Counted from the stretch's first letter, positions 1 through 10,623 are shown. The stretch is DNA of 64,000 nucleotides from Sphaerolaimus hirsutus (GCA_964036195.1 CAXIWS010000702.1:1-64000), one strand, 5' to 3'. Translations and numbers: made by a program. The notes: generated by a model from the letters alone, not told the origin.

Positions 1-795
1 AATGCTGTACATGAACAGAGAGATTTTCTGGAGAAAATCACTCACAAATTTCTCTTGCACAGATTACATGTTTTATTCATAAAGCACAATCATTGCACCA
101 CAATGTGTCAAGAATGAGTGATTTTCTCAGTGATTTTTTTTCAAATTTAAAAAATATAAATAAATATATCACTCAGAATTTGGAAAAAATATAAATATAT
201 ATAAATCACGAGTTATTTATATTTATTGTGATTTTCGAAAATATAAATCACGGGTTATTTTTCAAATGCTAATCACCATACGTTTGTATTTCTTTGAATC
301 TGGTTTGGTCACTTCACAAGCACAGGTATAAACACTAATTTGCTCAGAGGTTGGCTGTTTAGAGCCCAGTTCTATTTTTACGCTTTATTCGAGTCCCTCA
401 ACAGCTCCTGATTGTACCCAGTTTGGAGCAAAAATACTACAGCGAAACGCAGTACACTTGCATCACATTTACAGGGACACTTAAATGATAACGTATCATA
501 CCATTGGACCTAAAAAATTAGCTTACTGTATTTCTTCTAATAGAACGACACCTTCAGTAAAACGGACGTTAGAAATTACACTATAAGTGTGTCAAAACAC
601 AAAATTTCATAACAATGGGTGGTGAGAACATCAAGCTGTTCAGAACTATCTGGTTTTGTTTGAATTCATGCTCTGATATTAAGATGTGGCTCATGTTTCT
701 GTGGTAACTAGAAAGCGCTCGCGTGCATCCCGCACTTGAGCGCCCGCGCAAACCAGTCGCTTATTCAAAACTTGGCTTCAAGCCAACAGTTGTCC
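1..795. other. AT-rich intergenic DNA, no gene seen
   Basis: No convincing coding region, RNA gene or transposon end was found. The stretch has short AT-rich runs such as ATAAATATAT near positions 160-260. Short open frames here lack coding character. Confidence 0.5.
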
Positions 796-1096
796 ATGCA
801 TTTTACTCACATTGTTCAGTTCAAATCATGTGTCTGAAAAAAACGTTTCTGTTTTTTCTGTGTTTTCGTGTTTCTGTGTTCTTGAAAAAAACACCTGTGA
901 GTTTCCGTGTTTTTCAAAATTGATGAGTTTCCGCATTTAAACACGTGTGTTAAACAAAAACACGGAAACTCAATGAGTTTCCATATTTAATGTGTGTTTT
1001 TGCTATCATTGTCTGTGAAACTTCCGGCACCCCCAGTAGCTTCTGCAGCAGAACCGAGTGGGCTAAAAAGGGATAAAAAGGCCGAACATGGTGTGT
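796..1096 (+). repeat. Direct repeat, copy 1 of 2 (about 300 bp)
   Basis: The segment starts ATGCATTTTACTCAC and runs to GGGATAAAAAGGCCGAACAT. It recurs at 1747-2042 in the same orientation with only scattered differences. It contains many copies of GTTTCCGTGTTT and its complement AACACGGAAAC, so it can fold internally. Family unknown. Confidence 0.8.
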
Positions 1097-1195
1097 TGCA
1101 AGTTGGCTAGTTGCAAGTGCAATTATCGATAACAGTAGGCCAGTAAGAAGGACAGGGAATTTTCAGTAGAAGGACTATATGCAGTGTGCTGCATT

Positions 1196-1520
1196 TGTAA
1201 AATTTGTGTAAAGTGTCAGTTGTCATGACAAATGTAAAGGCAAGTGTCAATTGTCATGGAAAATGTCCAGTGTCATGTTAAGTGTAAAGTCAAGTTTCAA
1301 TTGCCATGACAAATGGTATGCATTATGTAAATTTTGTATCCAAATCTTATGTTTTTGTATTGAAAGATTATGTTTTGTATCAAAATGTTCACATAAGATT
1401 GAAATATGCAACATAAGATTAAAAAACAAAACATAAAATTTGGTTACAATTTGCTTGCAAACTGACACTTTACATTACATTTGTCATGACAATTGACACT
1501 GCATGACATTTTATATTACA
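1196..1520. repeat. Imperfect inverted repeat rich in TGTCATGACA
   Basis: The left half (about 1205-1315) carries repeated GTGTCAATTGTCATG-type motifs and the right half (about 1455-1515) carries the complement CATGACAATTGACAC. A unique AT-rich core separates them. The same motif vocabulary (GTCATG, GTGTCAA, TGTAAAGT) recurs in the MITEs at 3088-3286 and 5837-6079, so this is probably a degraded relative. No TSD was identified. Confidence 0.45.
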
Positions 1521-1746
1521 TTACATGGCGACACTGCAAAGTAGCACCAAGCGCCAAAAACACCATGGCGATTTTGCTTAGGTGCTTCGGAGTGCATCAT
1601 GTGAAATTTCTAATGACTTTTAGAACTTTATTTTCTTACACTTTACTACACTTGGTTTATACCTTTATTATTCCTACTTAACTTTGCTTACACTTTAAAT
1701 ACATGCATAGGCATTTTACCTTATGCATGCACTCACATTGTTATGC

Positions 1747-2042
1747 ATGCATTTTACTCACATTGTTCAGTTCGAATCATGTGTCTGAAAAAACCATTTC
1801 TGTATTTTCTGTGTTTTTGTGTTTCTGTGTTCTCGAAAAAAACACATGTGAGTTTCCGTGTTTTTCAAAATTAATTAGTTTCCGCATTTCCGTGTTAAAA
1901 AAACACGGAAACTCAATGAGTTTCCATATTTAATGTGTGTTTTTGCTATCATTGCCTGTGAAACTTCCGGCACCCCCAGTAGCTTCTGCAGCAGAACCGA
2001 GTGGGTTAAAAAGGGATAAAAAGCGGTGCCGAACATAGTGTG
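1747..2042 (+). repeat. Direct repeat, copy 2 of 2 (about 300 bp)
   Basis: This is the second copy of the repeat at 796-1096, from ATGCATTTTACTCAC to GCCGAACATAGTGTG. It differs by a few substitutions and small indels, for example an extra CGGT near 2025. The copies are about 650 bp apart. Confidence 0.8.
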
Positions 2043-2819
2043 ACAGAAGTTTAGTTAGTTACCTGAAATTGTGAAAAACGTTTTTTTAGCTATGAATGGA
2101 ATTTATTTTCAAACGATTTACCTTAATTCAATAAATGAAATGTAAATCAAAATCTATAAGCTGGTCATGTAAAAAAGATACATCCGTTGCAAAAAAATTG
2201 CAATCTAATACTTATATCCATCCGTTGAATAATCAATAGATTTGAATATAAAAAAGACAATCATTATTGAAAATCATTTTCACTGCGGTTACGGCCTAAA
2301 TTGGGTGAGAGTGAATGAACTTTTTGCCATTTCTTATTTAATTAACAACATCCCAGCAAGTAACAAATTTTACAAAAAATTTTTTCGATTTGCAGTCGCG
2401 TTTCTCCAATTTTTTTGGATTGTTATCATCTCGCTTGTCAATCAGTTCCTGTGTAAACTGCACTGTGAAATGACGGAGGTCAGGCGGACTGTCGAACGTC
2501 ATGCAAAATGCCGAGAGAATGTCAAACTCTGTTTCGTTTTTACTGGTCGTTTTCCATTTTGCAGGGCATTTTCCATGACTTTTGACACTTTTTGAGGGGG
2601 GTTTTATTATTTCGCCAGAAATTTTCGTAAGTTTCGTAGTAAATAGTAGGCATTTGCATACCCAAAACAGATAATAAATGTGTCCAAACAGGAGACATTT
2701 GTACAATAAAACATTGATAGCTACACAAACTAGTATATGTGTAGTTGCAATGCAAATTAACAGTAATATACATCATGTACATTGCATACATGACGTATTT
2801 ATTATGTACATGACGTACA
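2043..2819. other. Intergenic DNA, no gene seen
   Basis: No supported gene. Positions 2555-2595 contain a half copy of the TTTGCAGGGCATTT/ATGACTTTTGACACTTTT motif of the 3088-3286 MITE family, running into a G-run (TTTTTGAGGGGGG) like that of the CCGTATTTCC family. Confidence 0.4.
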
Positions 2820-2944
2820 TCATTCCGATGGGGGGGGGGTATTTCGAGGGGGGGGGGTTATTATTTTCCAGCCCATTTTGAGGGGGGGGGGGGGTTATTA
2901 CAGGGGGGGTAATTCAAGGGGGGGGATAATTCGAGGTAATACGG
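2820..2944. mobile_element. Right end of a G-run TA-MITE (CCGTATTTCC family)
   Basis: Long G tracts alternate with TATTTCGAG and TTATTATTT and end in TTCGAGGTAATACGG followed by TA. That is the right terminus of the family whose full copies are at 9409-9865 and 60,306-60,757. No left terminus was found, so the copy appears truncated. Confidence 0.5.
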
Positions 2945-3068
2945 TAGAATAATAAATGTACTACGAAAGCACGCCGAAAGTGGGAGAGAATCCGGCCATT
3001 TAAATGGCATGTATTATTGCGATGTTTAATAAAGTGAATAGGTAGGAAATTTAAATTGAAACACATAC

Positions 3069-3425
3069 CTTCAGTTGGGGGACCAGGTGCCAGTCCCAGG
3101 CCCTGTAAAATGCCCTGTAAAGTGCCAAAGGTCATGCAAAGTGTCAACAGTCATGTAAAATACCCTGCAAAATGGCAACTCAAATGCCAACCGAGTTGCC
3201 ATTTTGCAGAACATTTTAGAGAACTTTTTACACTTTGCATGACACTTGACATTTTACAGGGAACTTTACAGGGTCTGGGACTGCCCCCTGGTTGCACATG
3301 GGGCAGTGTGTTGTTACGATGTCGTAGATGTCCTCCACGCGGTCTCCACGCAGTCGCGGCCGCGCCGCATCCCCAATCTGTGCGTTCAAGTCCAGCACAC
3401 ACTTTTTGCACTCGGCGGACACCGC
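3069..3425 (-). CDS. Candidate host exon interrupted by a MITE; protein unidentified
   Basis: Read on the minus strand, TTTTTCAG precedes position 3425, a good splice acceptor. The frame then encodes AVSAECKKCVLDLN and continues to DIYDIVTTHCPMCNQ. The composition is GC-rich and protein-like, unlike the neighbourhood, and it contains two CxxC pairs. After CNQ the frame enters a 199-bp TIR element (3088-3286), which brings a stop. Beyond it the minus strand reads on and meets CTGAAG|GTATGT at 3069, a near-perfect splice donor. Ignoring the element and one copy of its flanking CCWGG, the frame stays open to that donor, so the insertion probably broke a once-continuous exon. The CxxC pairs suggest metal binding or disulphides, but I do not recognise the family. 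It could be a processed fragment of a gene elsewhere. Confidence 0.5.
3088..3286. mobile_element. MITE with long TIRs, flanked by CCWGG
   Basis: The ends TGCCAGTCCCAGGCCCTGTA and its near-complement (TACAGGGTCTGGGACTGCCC) face each other. The interior is palindromic with GTCATG and TGTAAA motifs. It is flanked by CCAGG on the left and CCTGG on the right. A sister copy at 5837-6079 has CCTGG on both sides, so the target is probably a 5-bp CCWGG. GC-rich 5-bp TSDs occur in Transib-type transposons, but that assignment is only a suggestion. It sits inside the exon at 3069-3425. Confidence 0.7.
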
Positions 3426-3691
3426 CTGAAAAATGCCCTTTTTAAATTTCACCTAAAATACTTTTCACCAAAAAATTTCACTAAAAACTGATTAATTTCA
3501 TCCTTAATTCGGTGATGCCAAGGGGGGATGTTATTCAAAGGGGAATTATTTTTTTCTGGAACTTGCACTGTTGCCATCTTGGCAATAATAGTGATAAATT
3601 TATTTTAGGTCCTTAAAGTTTCGAGGGGGTATTTCAAGGAAACATGTATATGTATAACACTTTTTTACCCATCCTCATAAGTACATGTGAG

Positions 3692-4575
3692 TAGTGATGG
3701 AATGGCGCCATGGCGCTGGCGCCATTTGAGGGCGCCAAAGGGCGCAGCGCCATGGCGCCATTGGCGCTTGGCGCCCTTTTTCTGTGGCGCCCTTGGCGCC
3801 TGGCGCCCACATTCTGAAAGGCGCCATGGCGCCCTTGGCGCTTGGCGCCCTTTTTCCGTGGCGCCCTTGGCGCCTGGCGCCCTGCTTTAAAAGGGCGCCA
3901 AAAAGGCGCCAGCAGGGTTTCAAGGTGAGCGTTGTATAAATGAACAAAAAATGAACAACGCATCCGTTGATGATCTAAATTCGCCAGAAAAATGGACAAA
4001 GTGGTTTGAGTGGGTGGGAATCTTTCGTACAATGGTTCATAAGGTGTGCCTGACCGATCAGATGACGAGAATGATGGACCATCGAATTTGCAAAATCATA
4101 AATCATGGATTCAAATCGTTGCAATTCCGTTTTTGTCCATTTCAAGGGAACATTGATTGAAAAAGTCTATTTGAAGTGAATGGATTGTTATCTAATGACA
4201 ATTTCCATGGTGTTTGAATTTGTCATGTGGATTTTATATAAAAAAAATTATGTTGCTAATCTTGTTTTTGTTAATTAAATCCTGGAGAACGTGAATTAAG
4301 ACGTAAATGCATGTACTAAAGTGCTGTAGAAGCATTTTTAGCACACACAGGGTGTTGTACGCACCTATTTTTGCTGGCGCCCTTGGCGCCTGGCGCCCTA
4401 TTTTTCAAATGGCGCCATGGCGCCCTTGGCGCTTGGCGCCCTCTTTCCGTGGCGCCCCTGGCGCCTGGCGCCCACTTTCATAATGGCGCCATGGCGCCCT
4501 TGGCGCCTGGCGCCCTTTTTCTGTGGCGCCCTTGGCGCTTGGCGCCCACTTTCCGAATGGCGCCATGGCGCCATT
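3692..4575. repeat. GGCGCC-rich satellite blocks around a unique core
   Basis: Blocks at 3700-3915 and 4375-4575 are built from GGCGCCATGGCGCC and CTTGGCGCTTGGCGCC, sequences that are their own reverse complement in part. The left edge reads TAGTGATGGAATGGCGCC and resembles the left edge of the repeat at 10,938. A unique AT-rich core (about 3920-4370) lies between, giving the satellite-core-satellite plan also seen in the hAT-like elements. The right edge is not clean. Long open frames here are rich in A, P, W and R only because of the repeat. Confidence 0.6.
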
Positions 4576-4595
4576 TTTTTTTGGTGGGGGGCAGT

Positions 4596-5816
4596 TAGGG
4601 TTGGGATGATATATGGGGACTTTCATTCTGAAAGTTCACATATCCAGAGCACACATGAACTTTTGGAAATAAAACTATTTTTTGGACTTGTGAACTTATG
4701 AAATGAAACTCCTGTGGTCTGGGATTAGGGTTCAAACGATATGACTTTTCGATATCGATATTCAATATTTTTTTCTGAAACTCGATATTCGATATCGATA
4801 TGATATGAAACCTCGATATCGATATTCAATATTCGATATTGAAAAATGGTCGATATTTGATATTTCAATATTTTCGGTGTTCGATATTGCAATTTGCTTT
4901 TGGTATAGCAAGGCATATTTCAAGTGGCATATTTTATTTTCATGTGGTTGCACACATCGTTAATCATCTCTTTACTGAGATGTGAATGGTACAAGTGATT
5001 TTAAGAAGGTTTACATCACTCACGTAGTAGAAAAACAAGTAGAAAATGGAAGAGAAACATGATGAATCAAAGTGTATCAGACAAATAACAATTGGTAGAT
5101 ATTACAGTTCATGCTTATAACCTAATTGCTCAAGGGCATGTTGCAAAAAATAGCATATCAGCATTTTCTAGCTTCAAAATTAGCACTCCAACAAAAATTA
5201 CATTATAAATACTGTACTTTTACTCATCAAATACAATACTATAAGCAAATCAGATCAATAATAAATATCTCAAAATGAAAATGATAACTTGATTAAGGGA
5301 CACAATGCAGGTTCGCTATGGCACAATATATCGAAAAAATGGTAGATATTCGATATCTATATTTGATATTTTTTCAAAATTTTCGATATCGATATTCGAT
5401 ATTTTTTCAAAATTTTCGATATCGATATTCGATATTCATTATGAAAAAATTGTCGATATCCGATATTCGATACGATATATCGTTTGAACCCTATCTGGGA
5501 TGGATATGTGAACTTTCGACGTGAAACTTCTGTTTTTCATAGGGGATTGGAGATGGATATGTGAACTTTCGATATGAAAATTGTGATTTTTCTGAAAATC
5601 GGTACCGCTGTATCTCAGGAACGAAATGGACTATAATGCAGATTTTTTTTCTAAAATGTGAAAAACTATACGTGGAGGTCAAATCCACGCTTAACTCGAT
5701 TTTTCTGGATTTGGCGCTTGTGAACTTTTGGAATGGAAGTCCCCATATCGTATCGGATATCGACAATTTTTTCATATCAAATATCAATATCGAAAAGTCA
5801 TACGGTCCCAACCCTA
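4596..5816. mobile_element. Outer hAT-like non-autonomous element (TAGGGTTGGGA ends)
   Basis: The left end TAGGGTTGGGATGATAT and the right end GGTCCCAACCCTA are inverted. The flanks are GGGGCAGT (4588-4595) and GAGGCAGT (5817-5824), a 7-of-8 match. An 8-bp TSD with TAGGG-type ends fits the hAT superfamily. No transposase is encoded. A second hAT-like element (4736-5493) is nested in it. Confidence 0.75.
4736..5493. mobile_element. hAT-like MITE carrying ATCGATATCGA satellite
   Basis: The TIR is TAGGGTTCAAACGATAT, and the exact 8-bp TSD TCTGGGAT lies at 4728-4735 and 5494-5501. Each side holds an array of TCGATATCGATATTC-type repeats; the centre (about 4880-5310) is unique. The core is homologous, in inverted orientation, to that of the element at 12,975-13,821, for example in the stretch around TATACCAAAAGC. 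No coding capacity. The insertion sits inside 4596-5816. Confidence 0.9.
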
Positions 5817-5836
5817 GAGGCAGTGCGATTTCCTGG

Positions 5837-6079
5837 GGGCAGTCCCAAGCCCTGTAAAACGTAAAGTAAAGTGTCAAATGTAAAGTCAAGTGCAAAGTAA
5901 AGTGTCAATTGTCATGACAAAAGTAAAGTATAGTGTCAATTGTCATGCAAAGTTCAATAATAAAATCTTTTCTTTTTTTTTGTTTTGATTGACACTTTAC
6001 TTTACATTTGACACTTTACTTTACACTTTACTTTACATTTGACACTTTACTTTACACTTTACAGGGCTTGGGACTGCCA
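5837..6079. mobile_element. MITE with CAGTCCCAAGCCCTGTAAA TIRs
   Basis: The ends GGGCAGTCCCAAGCCCTGTA and TACAGGGCTTGGGACTGCCA are inverted repeats, flanked by CCTGG at 5832-5836 and 6080-6084. The interior is tandem TTTACTTTACA and GTGTCAA motifs on both strands, so the whole element can fold as a hairpin. Same family as 3088-3286. The next transposon's TSD begins one base after it ends. Confidence 0.8.
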
Positions 6080-6092
6080 CCTGGATGGTGTC

Positions 6093-6758
6093 TAGGGTTG
6101 GAAAAAATCGATTTTTTTTAACGTTTCCGATTTAAAAAAAATAAAAATCGCTGGGGTCAAAATTGGCCCCAATTCTTGCTAAAATCACCTCTAAAGGTGA
6201 TTAAAGCCATATAAACTGATAGGCGATGAACACTTATGCTTTCTGTGGTAATACAAGTGCTGTAGAGCTTTAGAAAAGCTTGAAAGTCAGTTATTTTTAA
6301 GTTTAAAAGTAATTAACTAGTTATATTTGCCGCGTGAATTACATATCATCGACCATTTGTGATTTTGTTTGCAGAAATTGCACGTTCTTGTTGAGAACAA
6401 AATATAAACATTTGGGAGTGAACGTGAATGCATTGGCATAAATATTTGATTTTAAAACACATAGCACAACTATGAATAATTTCCGAAATGATTCACAGCC
6501 TACCTTACATGCTTGAAAGTACGCAGAAATGGGTGCTACACCACAAAATTAGTTGTAAAAGAAATGAAACAAGCAAATGATGGATTGCCTACATGAAAAT
6601 GCATGCTTGCGCACAAAATTTTTGCATTTTACCTAGTGCATGATTACCAAAATTTTTCGCCAGCGATTTTTTTTTTAAATCGGTACGGGTGCTGCGATTT
6701 AAAAAAAAAAATCAGAATAAAAAAAAAAATCGCTTAAAAACATCGCTTGCCAACCCTA
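6093..6758. mobile_element. hAT-like MITE with AAAAAATCG-type arms
   Basis: The ends are TAGGGTTGGAAAA and GCCAACCCTA, with the exact 8-bp TSD ATGGTGTC at 6085-6092 and 6759-6766. Just inside each end are T/A tracts with CGATTTTTT, and the core (about 6150-6660) is unique AT-rich DNA. No coding capacity. Related by its ends to the elements at 26,634, 29,619 and 57,872. Confidence 0.9.
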
Positions 6759-6766
6759 ATGGTGTC

Positions 6767-7621
6767 AACACTTGAATTTACGGTTCTGGGTTTCCAGTAG
6801 TCAAACTTCTTACCTTAAAGTTTTCTATTAGGGGTCTCCTAGGGGAGGGGGGGGGGGCTGCCCCCCCAAATCCCCCAGCTATCTATCTATCTCGGAGCCC
6901 GGAGGCAAATTTTTGTTCTGCTTTCTGTTAGATGTGTAGTTGTAGTGTGTTGAGCAACTTTGGTTTATGAAATGACTGGCATTTAAATTGTTCAAAAGAC
7001 ACATTTGTAGTACGTTCTTTTACCTGGGAAAAAAGTGTTTTTTCTTCAAAACCAAATATTGGTTTCGGCATTCTCGTTTTAAATACTGGCTTCGATCTTC
7101 GCTTTGAAAAACGTTAGAAACCTGTCAAAAACTCCGCTATCGCTCTATCCGCTATCGAGTCACAATTTTTAGCTACTACCCGCTGAAACCAACTCATCCG
7201 AAATCCCTCAACTATGCATTTGCAACTCTGGAGCGATTTTTGAGAATTTTGCTCTTTTTTTTCGCTAAAAATCTCTGATTTTCATCTTATAGTTTATAGT
7301 TTTTCACCTTCAACATCGCGATTTTCAGTTATATGTGGCTATATACCTATTTTTAGCTATTTTTGACCTATTTTGGCTACTTTAATCCATTTTAGTGGTT
7401 TCCCACGTTTCTGCCTCAAATAAGCCTTGAGAAGACCTATACCTAAACCTGTACCTATACCTTCAAAAACCGTATATATTTTGCCCCGCCCCCCCCCCCC
7501 CACCCCCACCAAAAAAATATTCAGCTATTTATCTATTTCTCCATAGGAGCGATTTGCTATCTATCCAACCCCCCGCAGGGTCGAAATCTTGGAGACCCCT
7601 GCCGCGAACATTGTATCGTTA
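6767..7621. other. Intergenic DNA, no gene seen
   Basis: No supported gene. It contains G/C homopolymer runs (about 6840-6880 and 7485-7505). Near 7550-7605 a dispersed motif, AGCGATTTGCTATCTATCC followed by CGCAGGGTCGAAATC, recurs in part near 24,780, 27,310 and 63,900. This marks an unclassified repeat. Confidence 0.4.
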
Positions 7622-7629
7622 GATGGGTG

Positions 7630-7966
7630 CAGGGACGTAGCCAGGATTTTTGAGCAGGGGGGAGGTCGGATTGTATACGGAGCCCGGCGAACGGGGGGGG
7701 GGGGGCGACGCCCCCCCTTTTTTTTCCTCTGCAGTATGGGAATGGCGCCATGGCGCTTGCGCCATTCGTAGACGTAACGTCATGGCGCCACTGGCGCTGG
7801 CATCGGCGCCAAAACAGCTGTATGTCTGTATCCTACAGGCATATACAGCGACACGGACAGGAATTTAGGCTTTTTAGTGGCTTTGAGGCCGCGCATACTT
7901 GTCAACTGGAAATATATGTTATGTGACGGTAAAATGCGTGCCCCCCCCCCCCTGGCTACGTCCTTG
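7630..7966. mobile_element. hAT-like MITE (CAGGGACGTAGCCAGG ends)
   Basis: The TIRs are CAGGGACGTAGCCAGG and CCTGGCTACGTCCTTG, with the exact 8-bp TSD GATGGGTG at 7622-7629 and 7967-7974. These are typical hAT-type ends. The interior has G and C runs and a GGCGCCATGGCGC block (about 7743-7812). No coding capacity. Confidence 0.9.
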
Positions 7967-8002
7967 GATGGGTGGTAAGCCGGTAAATGTTATGGTCACT
8001 AG

Positions 8003-8400
8003 CAAGGACGTATCCAGGGGGGGGGGGCTGCCGAAATTTCGTCCCCATGCATTGTATTTTCAGCGGATCGGTCCCTGTAAACCAATATCCTTGGAAATAA
8101 ACACATTTTTGCGACTTTCGCTGTATATTTATGTATATTTACACAGCGTATATTTACATAGCGTATTACTATATATTTAAATGTAAATATATTTATGTAT
8201 ATTTACATTTAAATATATAGCGGTTCCTAGCGCTGGCGCCAACGCCAATAGCGCCATGGCGTGGCGCCTTTGTATGGCGCTAGCGTCAAAACGCCTTTTC
8301 GTCCTTACATTTCGTCCTTTCGGCTGAGCCCCCCCCCGTTCGCCAGCCCCCGTAAACAAGCAGCCCCCCCCCCCGCTCAAAAATCCTGGATACGTCCCTG
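8003..8400. mobile_element. hAT-like MITE (CAAGGACGTATCCAGG ends)
   Basis: The TIRs are CAAGGACGTATCCAGG and CCTGGATACGTCCCTG, with the exact 8-bp TSD GTCACTAG at 7995-8002 and 8401-8408. The interior has G/C runs, TATATTTA repeats (8120-8220) and a GGCGCC block (8228-8285). Same family as 7630-7966 and 15,926-16,353. Confidence 0.9.
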
Positions 8401-8443
8401 GTCACTAGCGACGCCACTTAGAACAACACGGGGTAACATTCAG

Positions 8444-8648
8444 TCTCAAAAATGCAGGAAATGCAGCTGCACGTGGAACGAAGTGGCACAGGGCGAAATC
8501 GGTCTGGCCGAGGCGGCACAAGACGCTGGGAAATACTGCGAGTTCCATCTTTTCCATGTTGTGTTGAAACGAGTACCGATTAAAAAAACGCGTCCCCCCA
8601 ACGAGAAAATTTTTTGCCACCTACCTCTGGAGAAGCGATTTGCCATCT
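8444..8648 (+). CDS. Candidate host exon, protein unidentified
   Basis: After AACATTCAG, an acceptable splice acceptor, the plus frame reads SQKCRKCSCTWNEVAQ and goes on through KYCEFHLFHVVLKRV to EKIFCHLPLEKRFAI. It has balanced amino-acid use and several Cys and His residues, unlike the repeats around it. It is squeezed between a hAT-like MITE ending at 8400 and a TA-MITE starting at 8650, so its 3' end may be cut off by the latter. No donor is visible and no family is recognised. The minus frame is also open, so the strand is not certain. Treat as a tentative exon or exon relic. Confidence 0.35.
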
Positions 8649-8649
8649 A

Positions 8650-8816
8650 CCGTATTTCCTCGAAATCCCCCCTGGGGGTTTATTTTTCAGAGTGGAAATT
8701 TTGAGGGGGGTTTTTCGAGGGGGGTTTATTATTTCGTCAGAAATTTTCGTGAATTTGGTAGTAAAGATAACGTGAAAACGTGCCCAAAAGGGGTAATGAA
8801 CGTGATGAAATAGGAT
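8650..8816. mobile_element. Left part of a G-run TA-MITE
   Basis: It starts CCGTATTTCCTCGAAAT after TA, followed by C and G runs and TTTATTATTTCGTCAGAAATT. These features match the left end and interior of the family at 9409-9865 and 60,306-60,757. The copy is interrupted or ended by the hAT-like element at 8817. Confidence 0.55.
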
Positions 8817-9397
8817 TAGGGTTCAAACGGGACCAGTTTTCCGGACCGGGACCGGGACCAAAAATTTTCTACTGTCGGGACCGGGACTGGGGTGTCGGGA
8901 CCGGGACCAGGACCGGGACTGGCCTTTTTCAATTGTCGGGACCGGGACCGGGACTGGGGTGTCGGGACCGGGACCAGGACCGGGACTGGCCTTTTTCAAT
9001 TGTCGGGACCGGGACCGGGACTGGGGTGTCGGGACCGGGACCAGGACCGGGACTGGCCTTTTTCAATTGTCGGGACCGGGACCGGGACTGGGGTGTCTTG
9101 GACTGGGACCGGGATTAATTGACTCACAACTATAGTTAGGAGCAACAGAAAAAAATTGTAGAATGGATGGAAAAAACGTCATTTTTTCCATCCCTTGTCG
9201 GGACCACTGAAAAATTCCGGGACCGGGACTGGGGTGTCGGGACCGGGACCGGGACTGGGGTGTCGGGACCGGGACCGGGACTGGCATTTTGTAATTGTCG
9301 GGACCGGGACCGGGACTGGGGTGTCGGGACCGGGACCGCCCCAGTCCCGACTTTTTGTTGAACCATGTACCGGGACCTCGGTCCCGTTTGAACCCTA
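8817..9397. mobile_element. hAT-like MITE carrying GGGACCGGGAC satellite
   Basis: The TIRs are TAGGGTTCAAACGGGACC and GGTCCCGTTTGAACCCTA, with the exact 8-bp TSD AATAGGAT at 8809-8816 and 9398-9405. The interior is a minisatellite of GGGACCGGGACTGGGGTGTC units, including three near-identical higher-order units of about 67 bp that each end in CTTTTTCAATT (8870-9070). The first 13 bp of the TIR are identical to those of the ATCGAT-carrying elements. Open frames such as RDRDRDW are repeat artefacts. Confidence 0.92.
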
Positions 9398-9408
9398 AAT
9401 AGGATATA

Positions 9409-9865
9409 CCGTATTACCTCCAAATTTCCCCAGAGGGTTTATTATTTCGCCAGCAAAATTTGAGGGGGGGATAATTCGGGGGGGGGGGGGGTCTATTATT
9501 TCGCCAGAAATTTTCGGAAATTCCCCATACGCAGACGTAGAAAAATCAAACAATTACATAGATGTATATGTGTTTATAGGCATATATAACTGTATATACA
9601 CAAAAACCCTTCCCTAACGTCACTTAATCATAAGTTTTAACGTGTGTATTGCATTGTACAGATCGCAAACTGCGGTATTTGTCATTTTACGTTCACGTTA
9701 CACTCAATTTTAGGGGGGTATTTCGAGGAGGGGGGGTTATTATTTCCTCAGCCGAAATTTAGGGGGGTATTTCGAGAGGGGAGTTAATTCAAGGGGGGTT
9801 TATTCAAAGGGGGGGTTAATTCAAGGGGGGTTTATTCAAAGGGGGGGTATTTCGAGGAAATACAG
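9409..9865. mobile_element. G-run TA-MITE (CCGTATTACC ... GGAAATACAG)
   Basis: It runs from CCGTATTACCTCCAAAT to TTTCGAGGAAATACAG, flanked by TA on both sides. The interior has long G runs separated by TATTTCGAG, TTATTATTTC and TTAATTCAA, and a unique core near 9520-9710. TA flanks suit a Tc1/mariner-type mover. The same family at 60,306-60,757 has a recognisable empty site. Confidence 0.7.
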
Positions 9866-9867
9866 TA

Positions 9868-10620
9868 TCCAGCCCTCGCGAGGTTCAAAATTTTGAGACC
9901 TCTGGTTGGGACTGAAGATGGAGAAATACGTCTTCTGATGACTCCATTTGAAAAAATTTTTAAAAGGTTTTTTTTTAACAACGTTTTTATCAAAAGCTCC
10001 CAGATATGGTTGTGAAATCTCTGCAACCGCCGATACAGATTTGTATGCAAAATTGCATCCTTCCGTGCAAAAAGTCTAATTGATAAGAAATACTAGAAAT
10101 TTTATACAACTTTTAAAAAAAAGACAGGATGACAATTGTGTTTTAAAAACGTTCAAAACAACTCCGTCAATCCCTAGAAGTAGCAATCGCTTTTTTGGAA
10201 ACAGTCTTGCATCTTCAGTAAATTTTTTCTTTTTTTAGTTATGCATTTTCCAGGTTTGCGTAGCGTTCTGCTCGAATGGCTGCATGCTTTGAGAAGGCAG
10301 AAATTCTGGTGGTTGAAAAATCTTCCCGCATGAAACCTTGTCAATGACTAAGTTAGAAATATTTGAAATACATATTTGATTTGCTATATTTATGATAATG
10401 GGTTCATTTGTAGTGTAACTCGGGTACTGTTTTTGACTACACGGTCATTTTGGTTTGTTACCGTAATTTTGTAGATTTATTTTATTCTGCGATTCCATTT
10501 GTTTTTTTCTTCATTTTTGTATCGTGATTTTGGAATACATTTACATAATGATAAAAATAATTAAATATGCATTTTGAAAAGTCACTTTAAATGTTTGCTT
10601 GGGCTTTGGTTACTACGGCC
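9868..10620. other. Intergenic DNA, no gene seen
   Basis: No supported gene. Positions 9965-10,010 (AACAACGTTTTTATC, then GCTCCCAGATATG) match the edge and core start of the element at 29,619-30,323, indicating an old fragment of that hAT-like family. Confidence 0.4.
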
Positions 10621-10623
10621 CTC

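Noticed and set aside
3634..4701. Open frames rich in A, P, W and R
   Set aside because: Generated by GGCGCC satellite units; self-complementary repeats keep both strands open.
8780..9398. Long open frames of repeated R, D, G, T and W residues
   Set aside because: They come only from the GGGACCGGGACTGG minisatellite and appear on both strands.
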